DNA from: Heliopora coerulea
Lineage: Eukaryota; Cnidaria; Anthozoa; Scleralcyonacea; Helioporidae
Direction of reading: 5' to 3'
DNA: 64,000 nt
NCBI GenBank assembly: GCA_030142905.1
Contig: JASJOG010000083.1
Location: forward strand, 391,501 to 455,500
Shown here: piece after piece, positions 24,300-37,355 of the stretch
Position numbering within the stretch: position 1 is the first letter of the stretch
Layout: the number at the start of each line of letters is the position of its first letter
Notes under the pieces: model-generated
Database searches by the model: none
The model's input: only the letters and a program-made list of their open reading frames with translations
What the model was told of the DNA's origin: nothing
Position numbers and translations under genes: made by a program

Positions 24300-27200
24300 T
24301 TTGAAACAGAACCACGAGGTGACCTGTCATTTTGCAGCTTGTCTATCGACGTTCAAGCTGTCTAACAGTTGTCAACAGAGAAATTATCTTGCAATGTAGT
24401 ACGTTTATTTTATTGAAAGCAACATAACTTTGTGTTCAGAACAAGAATGGCGTTAGTATACTGTGGAAAGACATGAAAGAATTCGCACCTGTTGTCGGCG
24501 AAACGGCTATCAATGCTGAACCGAGTCGATAGAATGTAGGAGCTAAAAGTAAGTTTGTGAACTACATCATTTGCAGTCTTTCAAGAAGGTTTAAAATATC
24601 CTATTGAGTTCTAAACCAAGTCTAAAAGTACGAGATACATAGCTACTAATACAATTTAGTGTTGCAAAATGACCACTTTCCGATGAAGAATGGTTCAAAA
24701 CTCTTACTGTTCCCTCGTTCCTTGGCAATTCCAATGTTTGAAATGAGTGTAAATGCCTCCATGTAACGCAAATGCTGCTATGCAGCCTCCGTGAGTCAAA
24801 AATATGGCACCTAACGGAGAGGTCATTGTAACCAAAATTTTCAAAATAGGAAGAGAAAGATGTCTGCGAGAACTCCGAACAATGCATTGCTTTGGTCTAA
24901 TATTGCAGTCCGTGCGATGTACAATTCTTTTCATTAGCCTCCCAGTCATCGTCATTATCATTTTCGTCTGCCACAGGACAGTCTGGACTATTACACATTG
25001 CCACAGCACGAAAAACATGGCCATATTTTGTCTCGCAGCCTCAACTTGATCAAGGGTTCTGTTCCGATACCATATTGAAAATGATAATAGTGGGTCCAAT
25101 AACCTTAAAACGTAGCAGATTTCAACCATATGCTCCAAAAGTTATGGCTTAAATTATTCTCGTATTATTAAGTTAATAAGTGAAGCCATGGATGAGATCC
25201 CAGATTTGAAAATGGCAAAAGGTGCCCATAAACTTTTTTTAGGGTTCCAAAGATATGTGTGATAAAGGTTTCAAGTGCCATAAATTTTTTTTAGGTTTTT
25301 GAGATAAAGGTTTCCAGTGAATGGTTACCAGGAAGGAATAACCTGAAAGTATTTCAGTATTATTTTTCAAAGATATCATTTCTTTTATGGCTAAGGCACA
25401 TACAATATTCAACTGCAACATGTACAAATTTGCATTTCTGTTCTTTTACTATACTTTCCTATTGTTCTCTAGTAATTTTTTTTATAGTTAGTGTAGAATT
25501 GTTCCTTAAGCTTAAAGTTATTCCAATTTCTTTTGTAGAGACAAAGAGTTCCAATACTTAGCTTAAAGCTAACTGAAAGTATCAGCTGAAAAGATATAAT
25601 GAATAATGCCAATGACTGGAAACTTCACTTGGTAAAATACAAATGTGATCAAAGTCTCTGAAGATAGTCTAAGGATTGACTAGGTAAATAAATTTTCCTC
25701 TAGACATTAGTTTAACCATCAAGTACTGAAATTTTTGCCACTGCATTTATGTTTACAGTTCTGTTCTGTATTATATTTATGGCTGCCAAACTTAATATTT
25801 GAGTTTCAAAACATGTCATGAAGGTTGGAAAATTTTATTACTAAACAAAAAAAAAATTGAAAGACTTTGTAACTTCACCATTTTGAAAATGGTTACTTGG
25901 CTTTTGCTGGTCTAGTTTGCATTATGAGCTTTTTTATGCATGATCAATATGAAATGCCTTCCAGTTTTGTGACTTTAAATTTTAAGTCATAAGAATTAAT
26001 GTAATTGTGAATTTTGAAGATATTAACAGCAATGAGTTTGACAACTTTGGTGCTTTGTTTTGGTGTAGACTTCAAAGTTCATCATAAACTTGCAGTATTA
26101 TTATAGCAAGAACATGTATACTTTTAGAACAGCAGTTATTAAAGTGCACATGTTGTATACTCCAGAACCAGCTGGCAACTCTAGGAAATGGAGGACAAAA
26201 CACACTCTAAAGAAGAATGTTATCTTAGGGCTGAAATTTCATTTTTTCTATCCTAAGCCAAAAATGGTCTAGGTAATTTAATTTGCTTGTGGTTATTGAA
26301 GGCCATATTCTTTTTTACAAAGGCCAAATATTTGGCTGTATATAAACCACTTTCAAACATTCATGTAGAGTACTCAATTATGCACATAAGGTTTGGTTGG
26401 TTTGTTTCAACATACTTGCCTTCACAATATCCATTTGTCCAACCAATAATTTTGCATGGAGCTGTACTTAATAGCACAATGTGTATGTGTGCCATTTATA
26501 TAGGGTTTTCAGCTGTTTTTGACCATGATGCTGGCTGCCAAAAGCAACATTAAGGAGCTCACTTCAGTTCTGTCCTCCTCTTTATATCCTAGCCATTCTC
26601 AATCCCAATTTTTGCTGTTGTTACCCTTGAGTTCTGTTTCCACCTTCTCCAGAGTGCTTATCAGCTTTGCTCTCAGTTTGCAAGCTGTTTATTCTTAAAT
26701 TGACTGTACTAGCAGTGGCTGTTCCATCAAAAGAATTAGCAGTATTAGTTGGTTCATTAGTAGGTACATTGCAGGGTTCAAATTAATTATTGAAAAATGG
26801 TTTGTGACTTTTCAGTAATTTAAAGCTTTATTATGAACATTATACCACCATCCCAATAACATCAATAATAGACCTTTTTGAATTTAAGCAAACATCTAAT
26901 GTTGTGTTTATGTTACTCCTCATTTGCAAAAATTAAGCAGAAAGATCTGGTCATATGCTTCCAAACTTCTAGTTAGCAATAGAGGTTTTGGAAGTATTAG
27001 CCATGATTACAGCAAGGAAATGCTAAGGAAGGGTTTCCTTACATGTTTCAATTTAGCAATGGTAAGAGGTAATGACCAGAATTTCAACTAAGTCATGGAA
27101 TTTTTGGTAGTCGTGTGAGATGTTATGTTCATTAAAGCCTTTTTCTGAACATCGAATTCAAATAAAATTCAAATAGTTTTGCTACTTTGTTACAGTATTT

Positions 27201-27890
27201 ATACTTGTTCCCTTCATTTCATTATGTTTATGGGATGGAATAATTGCACAAAACAAATTTTGTACACCAGACAAATTTGATGGTGTCAACAATAATTCAG
27301 CAAAGAAATCTGGTGAATTTCCATTATGAGTATGTTCAGTAAACAATTGCATTTTGCTTGCAAAATATATCAATGCTCACAAAAATATATCCATACAGTT
27401 AGTGAGATATGTACATGTTTTTCTGAAATACCCATCAGGGCCAAAAATGGCCTTGAATTTTGAGTACAATTTCATTTTAGCCATGGCCATGATGGCCACA
27501 GTAAAATTTGAACCCTGCAACTTGAAAACTCAAGATATGAGTTGAAAACTCAAGGTATCAGTTAAAATCAAGACAAATTATAACAAGTGATGTAACCACA
27601 CTTGTCATAATTTGTCTAGTTGTATAAGGATAGAATTATGAGAAGAAATTGTTGGGCCATCATTTGGTTAAAACAAGAGAGCTAAATGAGTTACTTGGGG
27701 CACGTACAGAGAGAAATTTCTTTTTTGATTGGAGGACAGACAGACAGAGAAGGATTTTGATGTTGCTAGGTGCACATCGCATGGCTTTCATGTGGGTGTA
27801 AGTGGCTGTCATTCTAAATTCCATCATGCTTAATGTCTTCCTTCACTACTTCCTTCACTACTAGTATTTTTATATCAATGAACAGAGTTA
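24300..27890. other. no supported gene
   Basis: Mostly AT-rich intergenic sequence. The 24591-25138 stretch has long open frames on both strands (144 codons on -), with no recognisable domain. An alternative - strand frame there contains CNSPDCPVADENDNDDDWEA, which could be a decayed gene fragment. Nothing else stands out. Confidence 0.55.
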
Positions 27891-28674
27891 GGTTGGGGCG
27901 GTTTTTCAGTATACCGAAAAAATTCGTTTTTTTTTTCAAAACCGGTTTTTCAGTTTTGCTGAAAATCAAATACCAAAATAAACAGAAAAACTGAAAAAAT
28001 ATGAGAAACCAGAAAAAAATACAAAAAATCAAGGGAAAAAAGGTGCAAACACCGCTAATCTCAAATCCGCAAATAGCTCTTGACTCATCATACACGCCAT
28101 CATCCATAATGGCAGGAACCAATCAAACATGTCATTAGTGCCTGTATTCATATTCTGGTTTTGACTTGGATTGCATTTCAAGGCACGTTCTTATTTTAAT
28201 CCTCTCTTGTTCTGGTTTCTGAACTCCAATATGTTTTTTTATGTTGACGTTGAAATGCTGGAATCTAACAGTTTGGTTTGGCAGTTTTTTAAGAAGGCTG
28301 GCTAAGACAGCACAATATGCCAAACCTGCTTGTGGCAAGTGGAAAACAAGGGTAGTAATACGTCAAACTTGGCAATGCATATGCAAAGAATCAAAATTAA
28401 AATTGTCTCAATTTTCAAATACACTTTTAAGATTATTTTTGGAAAATTTAAACAGTTTTCTCCTTTTGTTTTCAAATTAGTGCTAGCCTGTTGTTTATGT
28501 CAGCTGTTTGTTGACTGACAGAGATATAAATCCACGCAAGTCAAACTATTCATGGGACAGGTCACATAAAACTGAAATGCAGAAATGATGTTTTAAAAAA
28601 CTGGTTTTCCATTTTTTTTCGGATTTTTTGTGATGGTTTTCGGTTTTGGTTTTTTCCAAGAACCGCCCCAGCCG
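27891..28674 (+). mobile_element. hAT-type DNA transposon relic, internally deleted
   Basis: Ends are inverted: GGTTGGGGCGGTTTTTC on the left and the complement of GGCTGGGGCGGTTCTTGG on the right. Inside, on the + strand at about 28270-28400, is a decayed BED-type zinc finger: VWQFFKKAG, a stop codon, then CQTCLWQV and KGSNTSNLAMHMQR. The CxxC spacing and the NTSNLxxHxxR ending are the hallmark of the BED finger at the N-terminus of hAT transposases. No catalytic core remains. I could not see a clear 8-bp target duplication. Poly-A-rich and poly-T-rich subterminal parts are present. Confidence 0.6.
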
Positions 28675-31600
28675 AGAACAAAGCCATCGAGCAGTCTGAT
28701 GTTTTCCACTTTGTATAATGATTACAGTGCCTGCCTGTATTATCTTTGGGAGCAAGTGGAAGTAATCATGATTAAATTTCACTTTTCCAGTGTTCCTCAA
28801 CTCCTCTGCAAGAACAAGGAGTAAATTGAGACAATTATCATCTGATAGAACATGACTATTATTCTTTGAAGACTTTATCAGCAAGAAGAGTTTTGTACAT
28901 TACAATTTCAAGTCAAATGAGAGATGTCTAGAAAGTAAGTGGACCTTTTGTATTTTAAGCTGTTGGAGCTTTTCTCCCGCATTGTAACAATTTTTGATTC
29001 TGGTAAAGGTGTGGCCAATATTATTTTGGGCTATGCAACCAAAGGTTGAATGTAAAAGTGGATTCCTTTTATTTATATGCTAAATACAGCTACCAGAAGG
29101 CTTCTTGAGATCTTCTTTGCCATGCTGATGTAAGCAACTGTCTTTCCATTCCCTGTGGAATAGAAAGACAGTTGCATGAAAAAGAAAAAAAATATTTGCA
29201 TGAAAAAGAAAATGTTGTAAGGTATTCTGGTACTTGTATTCAGCTGATGTGATAAGGGGAACTGCCCATTAACAGACTGATATTGTACCATATTATATTT
29301 ATGAATAAAATAATATGCAAATAATGTAGAGTTTTCCAGAAATCAACACCTCATGATAGAGAGAAGGGATTTGGCCACATTGGTGTTTTTTTAGAAAAAT
29401 GAATATTTTAGGATAAAATTATGGGGATAGTAGATATCATAAGAACAAGCAGAAGGCCATGAATAAGTAATTAACTTTATATGGTTAGAGCATAAATACA
29501 AAGGACCATTCTAAGAACACAGTTTTTTGAGAAGTTACTGGGATAGTGGGCAATAGCTTTTTACCAAAAATTTTTTCAGGTTTGCATTAGTGAAGAGGTG
29601 TAGTTGACAGAAAATAAAGAGGAAATGAGCAAGTCACTTCTTTTTTTGTATAGTACTGAACTACATGTATAGTCAACTGTGCTATTCATGTCACTCAAGT
29701 TTCTAGTTATGAGATTATCCCAAACAAGCAAGCACTAGTTGCGTCCCTCGCTCCCCTTAAGTGTGTTATAACCACATAAAACAGACTTAAATCTTTGCCA
29801 TAAGACCTAGTGTGGACAAGTGATGATGCAGCCATCTTTATATTTTTCTGTATCATTGCTTTAATATTAACTCATTAAGGGGCATGTCTCATTCCTTTGA
29901 TGAATAAAATCTTCTGGTGTTAGCTAGAGTAAATACTAAAGTGCACCCTTACTCTGTAATGGATTATATATATTGTTATGGCACTTAAAATTGTGAGGGA
30001 TTTATGCAGTTAAGCATTTTGAAAGTTTTGGCAACAAAAAATTCCAGTTTTCCTTATTGCTGAGGTTACGATTACAGCATATGTTTGTAAATAAGCATGT
30101 CCAAGAATTTCCATACTGTAGGATTATTTGGGAATGTAAGTTAACTCATTAAGAGGCAGAGCTTTTCCCTTGGAAGGTATTAGCCAGGGTAAAGTGTAGT
30201 AGTAAAGTGTGTCCTTGGCCTTTAACGGGTAAATAGATGAACTGAACAAGTAGCTTTCATTTTTTTGCAGGGCAGTGACCATCTTTGATAAAGCAATGGC
30301 AGTGATCCTTACAGATGGTCTTGAAAATCTGATTTGCTGAACTATACTAGACTATGCTATTCATGTCATTCAAGTTTCCAGTCGGGAGAATAATATCCCA
30401 AACAAACCTGCACTTGAGGCGCCCCTATCCCACTCTCAAAATACAATACAAGCATGTACCGGTGTCTGACACAGAGTAGCACACACACAGAGCTTATGGC
30501 CAAAAGACCTTACCGGTGGTGATCGGGTGCGTTTAACGACGCGTAGACTTCCACCTAAAAGGATCCGAACGAGCAGCTCTCATCTGCCGGCCACAGACAA
30601 ACTGAACCACCTCATAAACGTTTCCTTAAATCCCTTTGACTTTCCAGTTCACATACATCGACCGGGACCCAACGCTCTGAAGACCTCGGCTGGCAAGGTG
30701 ATGGTGCACCATCTATGATGGGTGCCGCGTGATCGAAAGCTGCCATAGGATTGGAGGGGCGGGGTCACCAGTCTCCAGACCACAGTCCCATTCACACATG
30801 TTTCCGCACCTGGCCTCGTGCAACCATGTAGCCAAGTGTAGCCACGTAGCCAAGTGCAACCATGTAGCCAAGTGATTCCATCAATCCAGTTGGAGCTCCA
30901 TCAGCAGAGATTTCACAGGTGACGTTTTCAGTCACAAGTTTATTGCAAAACTAAATGCAAATGATGGACATTCTACCTACTGGTAATTCCATAGTGTAAT
31001 CTAGGTTAATGTCCATTAAAGATATCTGTTCAACATTAGTGAAAGTTGTTGTGATAGGATTACTTATTGTAGCAATGGTGTTGTGGGTTTGTTGGTTTGG
31101 TGATACTAGTTGTTGCAGTCGTGATCATGAGGGTTTTCCAGGGTTCATTGGATCCTTGAAAATCCTTTGAAGTACTTGGATTTGGAAAAAAACAAAACAA
31201 AACAAAAAAAAACCCCAAAAAAAACAAAATAAAAAAACAAGGGCCTGCAAAGTTTGTGAATGTCAATAAAGGTCCTCAAAAAGTGCTTGAATTTTATGCT
31301 TGTGATACTACCAACAATTAAACATTGCCTAGTCTACCAACTTCAAATAATGAAACTATTTGTGTGTGTTAAGACTTTTATGTTGTATTTAGAAATTTTT
31401 GTTATTTTATAGATATTAATTTATTACTTACTGAAATAAAGAGTTCACATTGTTTGTCATCTTAAAAAGCAAATTATGGACCAGCTTCAGGCTTTGAATT
31501 TACTTGAAGTCTTTGAAAGCTGTTGAAAATGCCCTTGAATTTTATGTTGGTTTGAGGGTAGAACTCCAGTAATAGATATTGTTTGGTAATATTGGTTATT

Positions 31601-32480
31601 GATTTAGGAGTTGTAATTGTAAAGTTTCCGGTAAGTGATTGGAATTGGGTATAAAGAGAAATGTAGTTATATACAAATTTTTGATACTTTGATTGGCTAA
31701 CAATGACAGTGATGATTGGGTATAAATATTGAGGTTTCCAAGCATGATAGACTTACCTTAGTCGTATGCCATGAAGTGTTGCATGAAAGGAAAATTTTCA
31801 TTTGAATAAAGTATTTAAAATTTCATGAATTTTCTAAATACATACTCAAATTAACATTTGATGATTATTAAATTATGTGCATTATTTTGTTCTTGTGCTA
31901 TCTAGCTCCTTGAGTATTAAAGAATGCTTACTGATACTATGAAATGTCCACAAGATGTCCTTGAAATATGGCAGTGAATGCAGTGTGAGTCAAGACACAC
32001 ATCAATTAACTGGATTGTGAAGGAAAAGTATCAGAATAATAAGCTTCCCGGATATGCCATTAACACTGACCCCATTAACAACCAAGTGTGGTATATTGAA
32101 GAATTGGATATATGACAGGAAACCATGGAAAATCATGGATGACATCAAATGGAAAGTTTGGTATATGGTACGTAAAATACCTCTTTCCGTGACATATTCA
32201 CAAACATATTTAAAAATGGACTATGGCAATGCACGGTTTGCTCTTGTTTGATGAGAGATTTTTTATCAAGTTGTGATAGATTACAATTCAGTCAATATAA
32301 GCACCATGTATGCCTTTGTTCATTCCAGGTATTCACTAATTTACATCGGCGTTGCGAGGGAGGGGGCATGTCTCCCCCAAACGTAAATTTTGGGGACCAG
32401 GGCCCCCATTTCAAAGCAGTATATTGATCCCATTGAACAATTAAATTATTGCCTCGTACTGTGGATCTCGACAACATTCA
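28675..32480. other. no supported gene; dispersed degenerate repeats
   Basis: AT-rich. Similar stretches recur near 29670-29960 and 30120-30430 (TGCTATTCATGTCA, CAAGTTTC, ATCCCAAACAA, TTAGCTAGAGTAAA types), suggesting a diverged duplication. A GC-richer island lies at about 30490-30900, with three short repeats of a GTAGCCAAGTG unit at 30829-30871. A long A/C-rich run lies at 31186-31240. None of this looks coding. Confidence 0.5.
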
Positions 32481-32489
32481 TTTCTACAA

Positions 32490-32843
32490 CTAAGGTATTC
32501 TTAGTGCAATGTCAAACAAACACTCGTCGCCATTTACCCAGTAAGCCCAAGTGATGTTGCTTAGTGGTGAGCACCAAGTCTGCTGACCATCTGGGTATGT
32601 CGGGCATACCATTGTGGCAAACCCATTGAACCCTAAAATGACTGGAATGATGCCTGCAAACTGAATTTTGAAGCCAACATGGAGGCTGGCACGTAGGTCA
32701 ATTTGCACGTCATCCCAGTCCCCTACGCGATAGAAAACGCAACCTATTGCGAAAAACTTAACCTGAATTGGGAGTTCTTGACAGTTTTCTTTTTTATTCT
32801 TAGTAAGTACAGGATAATGTCGGTAGGACTGTATATTTGTCAA
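32490..32843 (-). CDS. 117-codon open frame, unknown product
   Basis: The frame reads protein-like from a possible acceptor (CCAATTCAG) onward: VKFFAIGCVFYRVGDWDDVQ, then HVGFKIQFAGIIPVILGFNG and MVCPTYPDGQQTWCSP, with spaced cysteines and aromatic residues. It ends in TAG at 32490. I do not recognise the family. It may be one exon of a host gene, a fragment of an element, or a retrocopy. No neighbouring exon was found. Confidence 0.35.
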   Translation of the reverse strand: MTNIQSYRHYPVLTKNKKENCQELPIQVKFFAIGCVFYRVGDWDDVQIDLRASLHVGFKIQFAGIIPVILGFNGFATMVCPTYPDGQQTWCSPLSNITWAYWVNGDECLFDIALRIP

Positions 32844-33769
32844 AATTAACTGTCAATGAAAAGTAAAGATTCAATGCAACTGACGGAACTTTTTCCCACG
32901 CGTGATTTTTGATCTACATGATTGCCCCCTTATCGGCTTCATTTAATCGTGAGGCCGGGAACAAGAGATATCGTTCCAGTTCAACGGGCAAATCTCAGAG
33001 TGTATTCCACAAGTTTGCCCTCCTCTCATCCCCAATAAATTAACCCTAGCAACGCCACTGCTAATATGCGTAGCAATCTCAAGTGGACTTCCTGCCATAT
33101 CTTGAATACTATGTAGTCAAAAAAGCACCAGTGCTTGTTGAAGTTTAAGAGTTTAAATAAACTTGCAAATATAACTACCCAATGGTACCTATTCCAAAGT
33201 AAATTAAGTGCTGTATATTGATTAGCAGAAGAAGTGAAGAAGATTTTTGTATAAGTTTGCCTTGTAGTTCAGCATTTAGGAACAAGGTTGAATTCTGGTT
33301 TTCATATCATCGATAAAATTAATGTGTGCAGAACTTGGAGACAGCCATTTGTTGTGAAATAGTGTACGGCTATTACATGTAAGTTAATCTCGAGTGAATT
33401 TAGTCATTTCTGCTTAGGAACAAGGGAGGCATATCACTGCATTAACACATACGGCTACAGGAAACACAAGATTTGAAAGATGGTGAAATAAAGTATTTGA
33501 GACATCAGACCTGTGGAAAACGTGACATCGAAGAAATTCATGACATATATGGCTACAGAAAAATCAGAATGTGAAAAATGTTGAAGTATTTGAGAAAAAA
33601 GCTTCGTGGAAAATGTGACGTGAACAAATTTTTGGAGCATGTACAAGACAATGAAATAAAGGTGAGATGCCACAACTTTTGATATTCAATACAATAGTTA
33701 AGTGCACGAATGATTCTCGCGATAACTTAACGCTCGAGATCTGTGGATAAAACAAGCATACAGCTCCCA

Positions 33770-33846
33770 GTTGACTCGATAGCTCAACTGGTAGAACAGC
33801 GGTTCGATAACCCGAAAATGCGAGTTTGAATCCCGCTCTAATCAAC
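33770..33846 (+). other. tRNA-like module, unit 1
   Basis: Acceptor-like ends GTTGACT and AATCAAC, A-box-like TAGCTCAACTGGTAGAAC, and B-box-like GAGTTTGAATCCC. The anticodon arm does not form a proper 5-bp stem with a 7-base loop, so it is called tRNA-like and not a tRNA gene. Confidence 0.6.
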
Positions 33847-34707
33847 TTTTCTAGTTGATTTTATCAATACAGGTCAATTCATGAAATGTTATGTTCATGT
33901 TACCCTGAGGATGATTCTGAACTAGGTGAAGTCGATTCCGTACTTTGAGTGGCAGAAAAAGGACAGAGAATTTTTCGTGCATGACATGGTAGACGTTTCT
34001 TACCGCTTTTTGTATTCCTGGTCTTCAGTAATTAGGGTTCAGTCCCGTATGGACTAGCAGCCATACCTTAAATACTGTGAAGTCAGAATTTTGAATGTTT
34101 TACAAAATATTAGAGACGTACAGTACTGAAAGGTGCTTTGTCCTTGGTAAAATCAGTGCCGCACGTGTGCTTTGACAGATAAAAGAAATACAGGGTGCTT
34201 GGCATGGGTTTCGCCTTGTGGCTCTGCATTTAACAACGTGTTGAACTCCTATTTTGAAATTATCAATTAAATTAATCAGTTGTGCCGAATGTAGAGACTG
34301 CCGTTGCCCGCAAGAGGGTTTGCAGTCGTTGAATTAGTCATGATAGCATTGACTCCTTTCTGCTTAGGAACAAGAGAGGCATATTACTACATTAACATAT
34401 ATATGGCTACGGAAAATACAAGATGTAAAAGATGGTGAAATAAAGTATTTGAGACATACATATATGGCTACAGAAAAATCAAAATGTGAAGATGGTGAAA
34501 TGAAGTATTCGAGACAAAAGCCTTGTGGAAAATGAGACGTGAACAAATTTTTGGAACATGTACAAGACAATGAAATAAAGGTGAGGTGCCGCAACTTATG
34601 ATAATCGATGCAACATTAAAGTGCACGAGAGGTTCTCGCGACAACTTAACGCTCCATATCCGTGAGGATGTGCCCTTAAATTGGATAAAACGAGTATACT
34701 GTTCTCA

Positions 34708-34793
34708 GTTGACTCGAGAACTAAATTCAGGTAGAGCAGCGGTTCGGTAAGTGGTAACCCGAAGATGCGAGTTCGAATCCTGCTCTAGTCAAC
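34708..34793 (+). other. tRNA-like module, unit 2
   Basis: The GTTGACT and AGTCAAC ends pair perfectly over 7 bp. B-box-like GAGTTCGAATCC is intact, the A box is damaged, and the anticodon region carries an extra GTAAGTGGTAACC segment. Confidence 0.6.
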
Positions 34794-35787
34794 TTTTCTA
34801 GTTGATCTCATCATTGTAGGTCAATTCATGAAATGTTTTGTTCATGTTCTCCTGAAAATGATGCTGAACTAGGTGAAGTCAATCCCGTACTTTGAGTTGC
34901 AGAAAAAGTACAGAGGATTTTTCGTGCATGACATGGTAGACGTTTCTTGCCGCTTTTTGTATTCCTGGTCTTCAACAATAAGGGTTCAGTCCCGAGTGGA
35001 CTACCAGCCATACCTTGAACATTGTGTAGTCAGAATTTTAAATGTTTCAAAAAACATTAGAGACGTACAGTTCTGAAAGGTGCCTTGTCCTTGGTAAAAT
35101 CAATGCCGTACGTGTCCTTTGACTGATAAAAGAAGTACAGAGCGTTTCGCATGGGTTGTGCCTTGTGGCTCTGCATTTAGCAACGTGTTGAATTCCTGTT
35201 TTCAAATTATCAATTAAATTAATCAGTTGCGTCGAATATAGAGACTGCCGTTGCCTGCAACAAGGATTGCAGTGGTTGAATTAGTTTTGAGAGCATTGAC
35301 TCACTTCTGTTTAGGAAGAAGGGAGGCGTATCACTACATTAACATATATATGGCTACAGAAAACACAAGATGTGAAAAATGGTAAAATAAAGTATTTGAG
35401 ACAATGCCTGAGGAAAATGTGACATAGAAGAAATTCATAACAATTATGGCTACAGAAAACACAAGATGTGAAAAATGGTGAACTGAAGTATTTGAGACAT
35501 CAGGCATGTGGAAAAGTGACATAGAAGAAATTCACAACATATATGGCTACAGAAAAGTCAACATGTGAAGATGGTGAAATGAAGTATTGGAGAGAAAAGC
35601 CTTGTGGAAAATGTGATGTGAACAAATTTTTGGAACATGTACAAAACAATGAAATAAAGGTGAGATGCCACAACTTTTGATATTCAATAAAACATTTAAG
35701 TGTACGAGAGATTCTCGCGACAACTCAACGCTCGATAGCCGTGAGGATGTGCACTTAAATTGGATAAAACGAACATAGTATACCCAA

Positions 35788-35873
35788 GTTGACTCGATAG
35801 CTCTGTTCAGGTAGAGCAGCGACCCGGTGGGCGGTAACCCAAAGATGCAAATTCGAATCCCGCTCTAGTCAAC
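35788..35873 (+). other. tRNA-like module, unit 3
   Basis: Same 7-bp terminal pairing (GTTGACT/AGTCAAC), with TAGCTCTGTTCAGGTAGAGC and TTCGAATCCC. The anticodon region is diverged from the other units. Confidence 0.6.
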
Positions 35874-36664
35874 TTTCCTAGTTGACTTCATCATTGTAGG
35901 TCAATTGATGAAATGTTATGTTCATGTTACCCTTAGGATGATTTTGAACTAGCTTAAGCCGATCCCGTACTTTGAGTGGCAGAAAAAGTACAGAGGATTT
36001 TTCGTACATGACATGGTAGACGTTTCTTACCGCTTTTTGTATTTCTGGTCTTCAATAATAAGGGTTCAGTCCCGAGTGGAGTACCAGCCATACCTTGAAT
36101 ACTGTGAAGTCAGAATTTTGAATGTTTCACAAAATATTAGAGACGTACAGTGCTAAAAGAGTACCTTGTCCTTGGTAAAATCAATGCTGTACATGTCCTT
36201 TGACTTATAAAAGCAGTACAGTGTGTTTCGCATGGGTTGTGCCTTGTGACTCTGCAGTTAGCAACGTGCTGAATTCCTATTTTCAAATTATCAATTAAGT
36301 TAACCAGCTACGCCGAATGTAGAGACTGTCGTTGCCTGCAAAAAGGTTTGCGGTAGTTGAATTAGTCTTGAGAGCATTTACTCATTTCTGTTTAGGAACA
36401 AGAGAGGCATATCATTACATTAACGTATATATGGCTACAGAAAACACAAGATGTGAAAAATGGTGAAATAAAGTATTTGAGCCAAAAGCCTTGTGGAAAA
36501 TAACGAGAACAAATTTTTGGAACATGTACAAGACAATGAAATGAAGGTGAGATGTTACAACTTTTGATATTCCATACAACATTTAAGGGCACGAGAGATT
36601 CTTGCGATGACTTAACGCTCGATACCCGTGAAGATGTGCCCTTAAATTGGATAAAACGGGCATA

Positions 36665-37265
36665 CCGTATTTATTCCAATAGACGCCCCGGGCGTTTATT
36701 AGAGAAGAAGCGTTTATTAGAGAGGGGCGTTTATTTCAAAATTTAATCTTTCAACTTCAAAAATAGAAAATGTTCACACGAAATTCACTCAAATGTTCAC
36801 ACAATGTCAATTTCGTTAGTAATAAAAGATAGAAAGTGTGTTCACTGCACTCTCAACATCAGAATGAGCGATTAAAAACAAAAATATTTTCACTCAATTT
36901 CTATGTCATTGCATCATACTCAAAAAAAACTTCGTCATCTGCGTCCTCAAAATCCGAATCAGCGATGATCTTGAAAGGATCGGGCCTAACGCATTCTTGC
37001 AGGACTGAAAGTTGAGACACGGCTGTCCTTCCTAGAAATAGTGAAAAAAATGATCTTCAGATCCGTCGACTGAAAGGTTAAGCACGCAAATTTTCAAAGA
37101 TTTCACAATTTCACAAACGGGCCCATTTGGTTTACTGGGGCGCGTTTCTTGGAAGGGGGACGTTTATTGGAGGGGGGCGCTTATTAAATATTTTTATGAG
37201 TTGAGGGGGTGTTTATTGGAGAAAGGCGTTTATTAGATAGTGGGCGTCTATTGGAATAAATACGG
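36665..37265 (-). mobile_element. TA-flanked DNA transposon derivative, 601 bp
   Basis: Perfect 24-bp terminal inverted repeats begin CCGTATTTATTCCAATAGAC and are flanked by TA on both sides. The homologous uninterrupted units read across this point with a single TA (compare 34690-34710), which proves insertion with a TA duplication. TA targets are typical of the Tc1/mariner/pogo superfamily. Short direct repeats of GCGTTTATTAGAG lie inside both ends. It is orientated by the remaining coding exon on the - strand. Confidence 0.85.
36901..37031 (-). pseudogene. residual 3' coding exon of a pogo-like transposase
   Basis: After an acceptor-like TTTCTAG at 37032, an open frame reads RTAVSQLSVLQECVRPDP, then an acidic tail with DSDFEDADDEVFFEYD, and stops at 36901-36903. 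Short acidic C-terminal tails are common in pogo/Tigger-type transposases. The DDE core is missing, so this is a deletion derivative. The family assignment rests on the TA target and the acidic tail and is inference. Confidence 0.45.
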
Positions 37266-37276
37266 TACTGTTCCCA

Positions 37277-37355
37277 GTTGACTCGATAGCTCAATTCAGG
37301 TAGAGCAGTGGTCCGATAATCCAAAGATGCGAGTTCGAATCTCACTCTAGTCAAC
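37277..37355 (+). other. tRNA-like module, unit 4
   Basis: GTTGACT and AGTCAAC ends, TAGCTCAATTCAGGTAGAGC and GAGTTCGAATC. It lies directly after the TA-flanked transposon, which split this unit. Confidence 0.6.

Noticed and set aside
24591..25138. Overlapping open frames on both strands upstream of CEP120
   Set aside because: No domain could be recognised and three different frames look equally plausible, so a gene call is not supported.
33770..37355. Calling the tRNA-like modules functional tRNA genes
   Set aside because: Ends and boxes fit, but the anticodon arm does not form a normal stem and loop and varies among copies.
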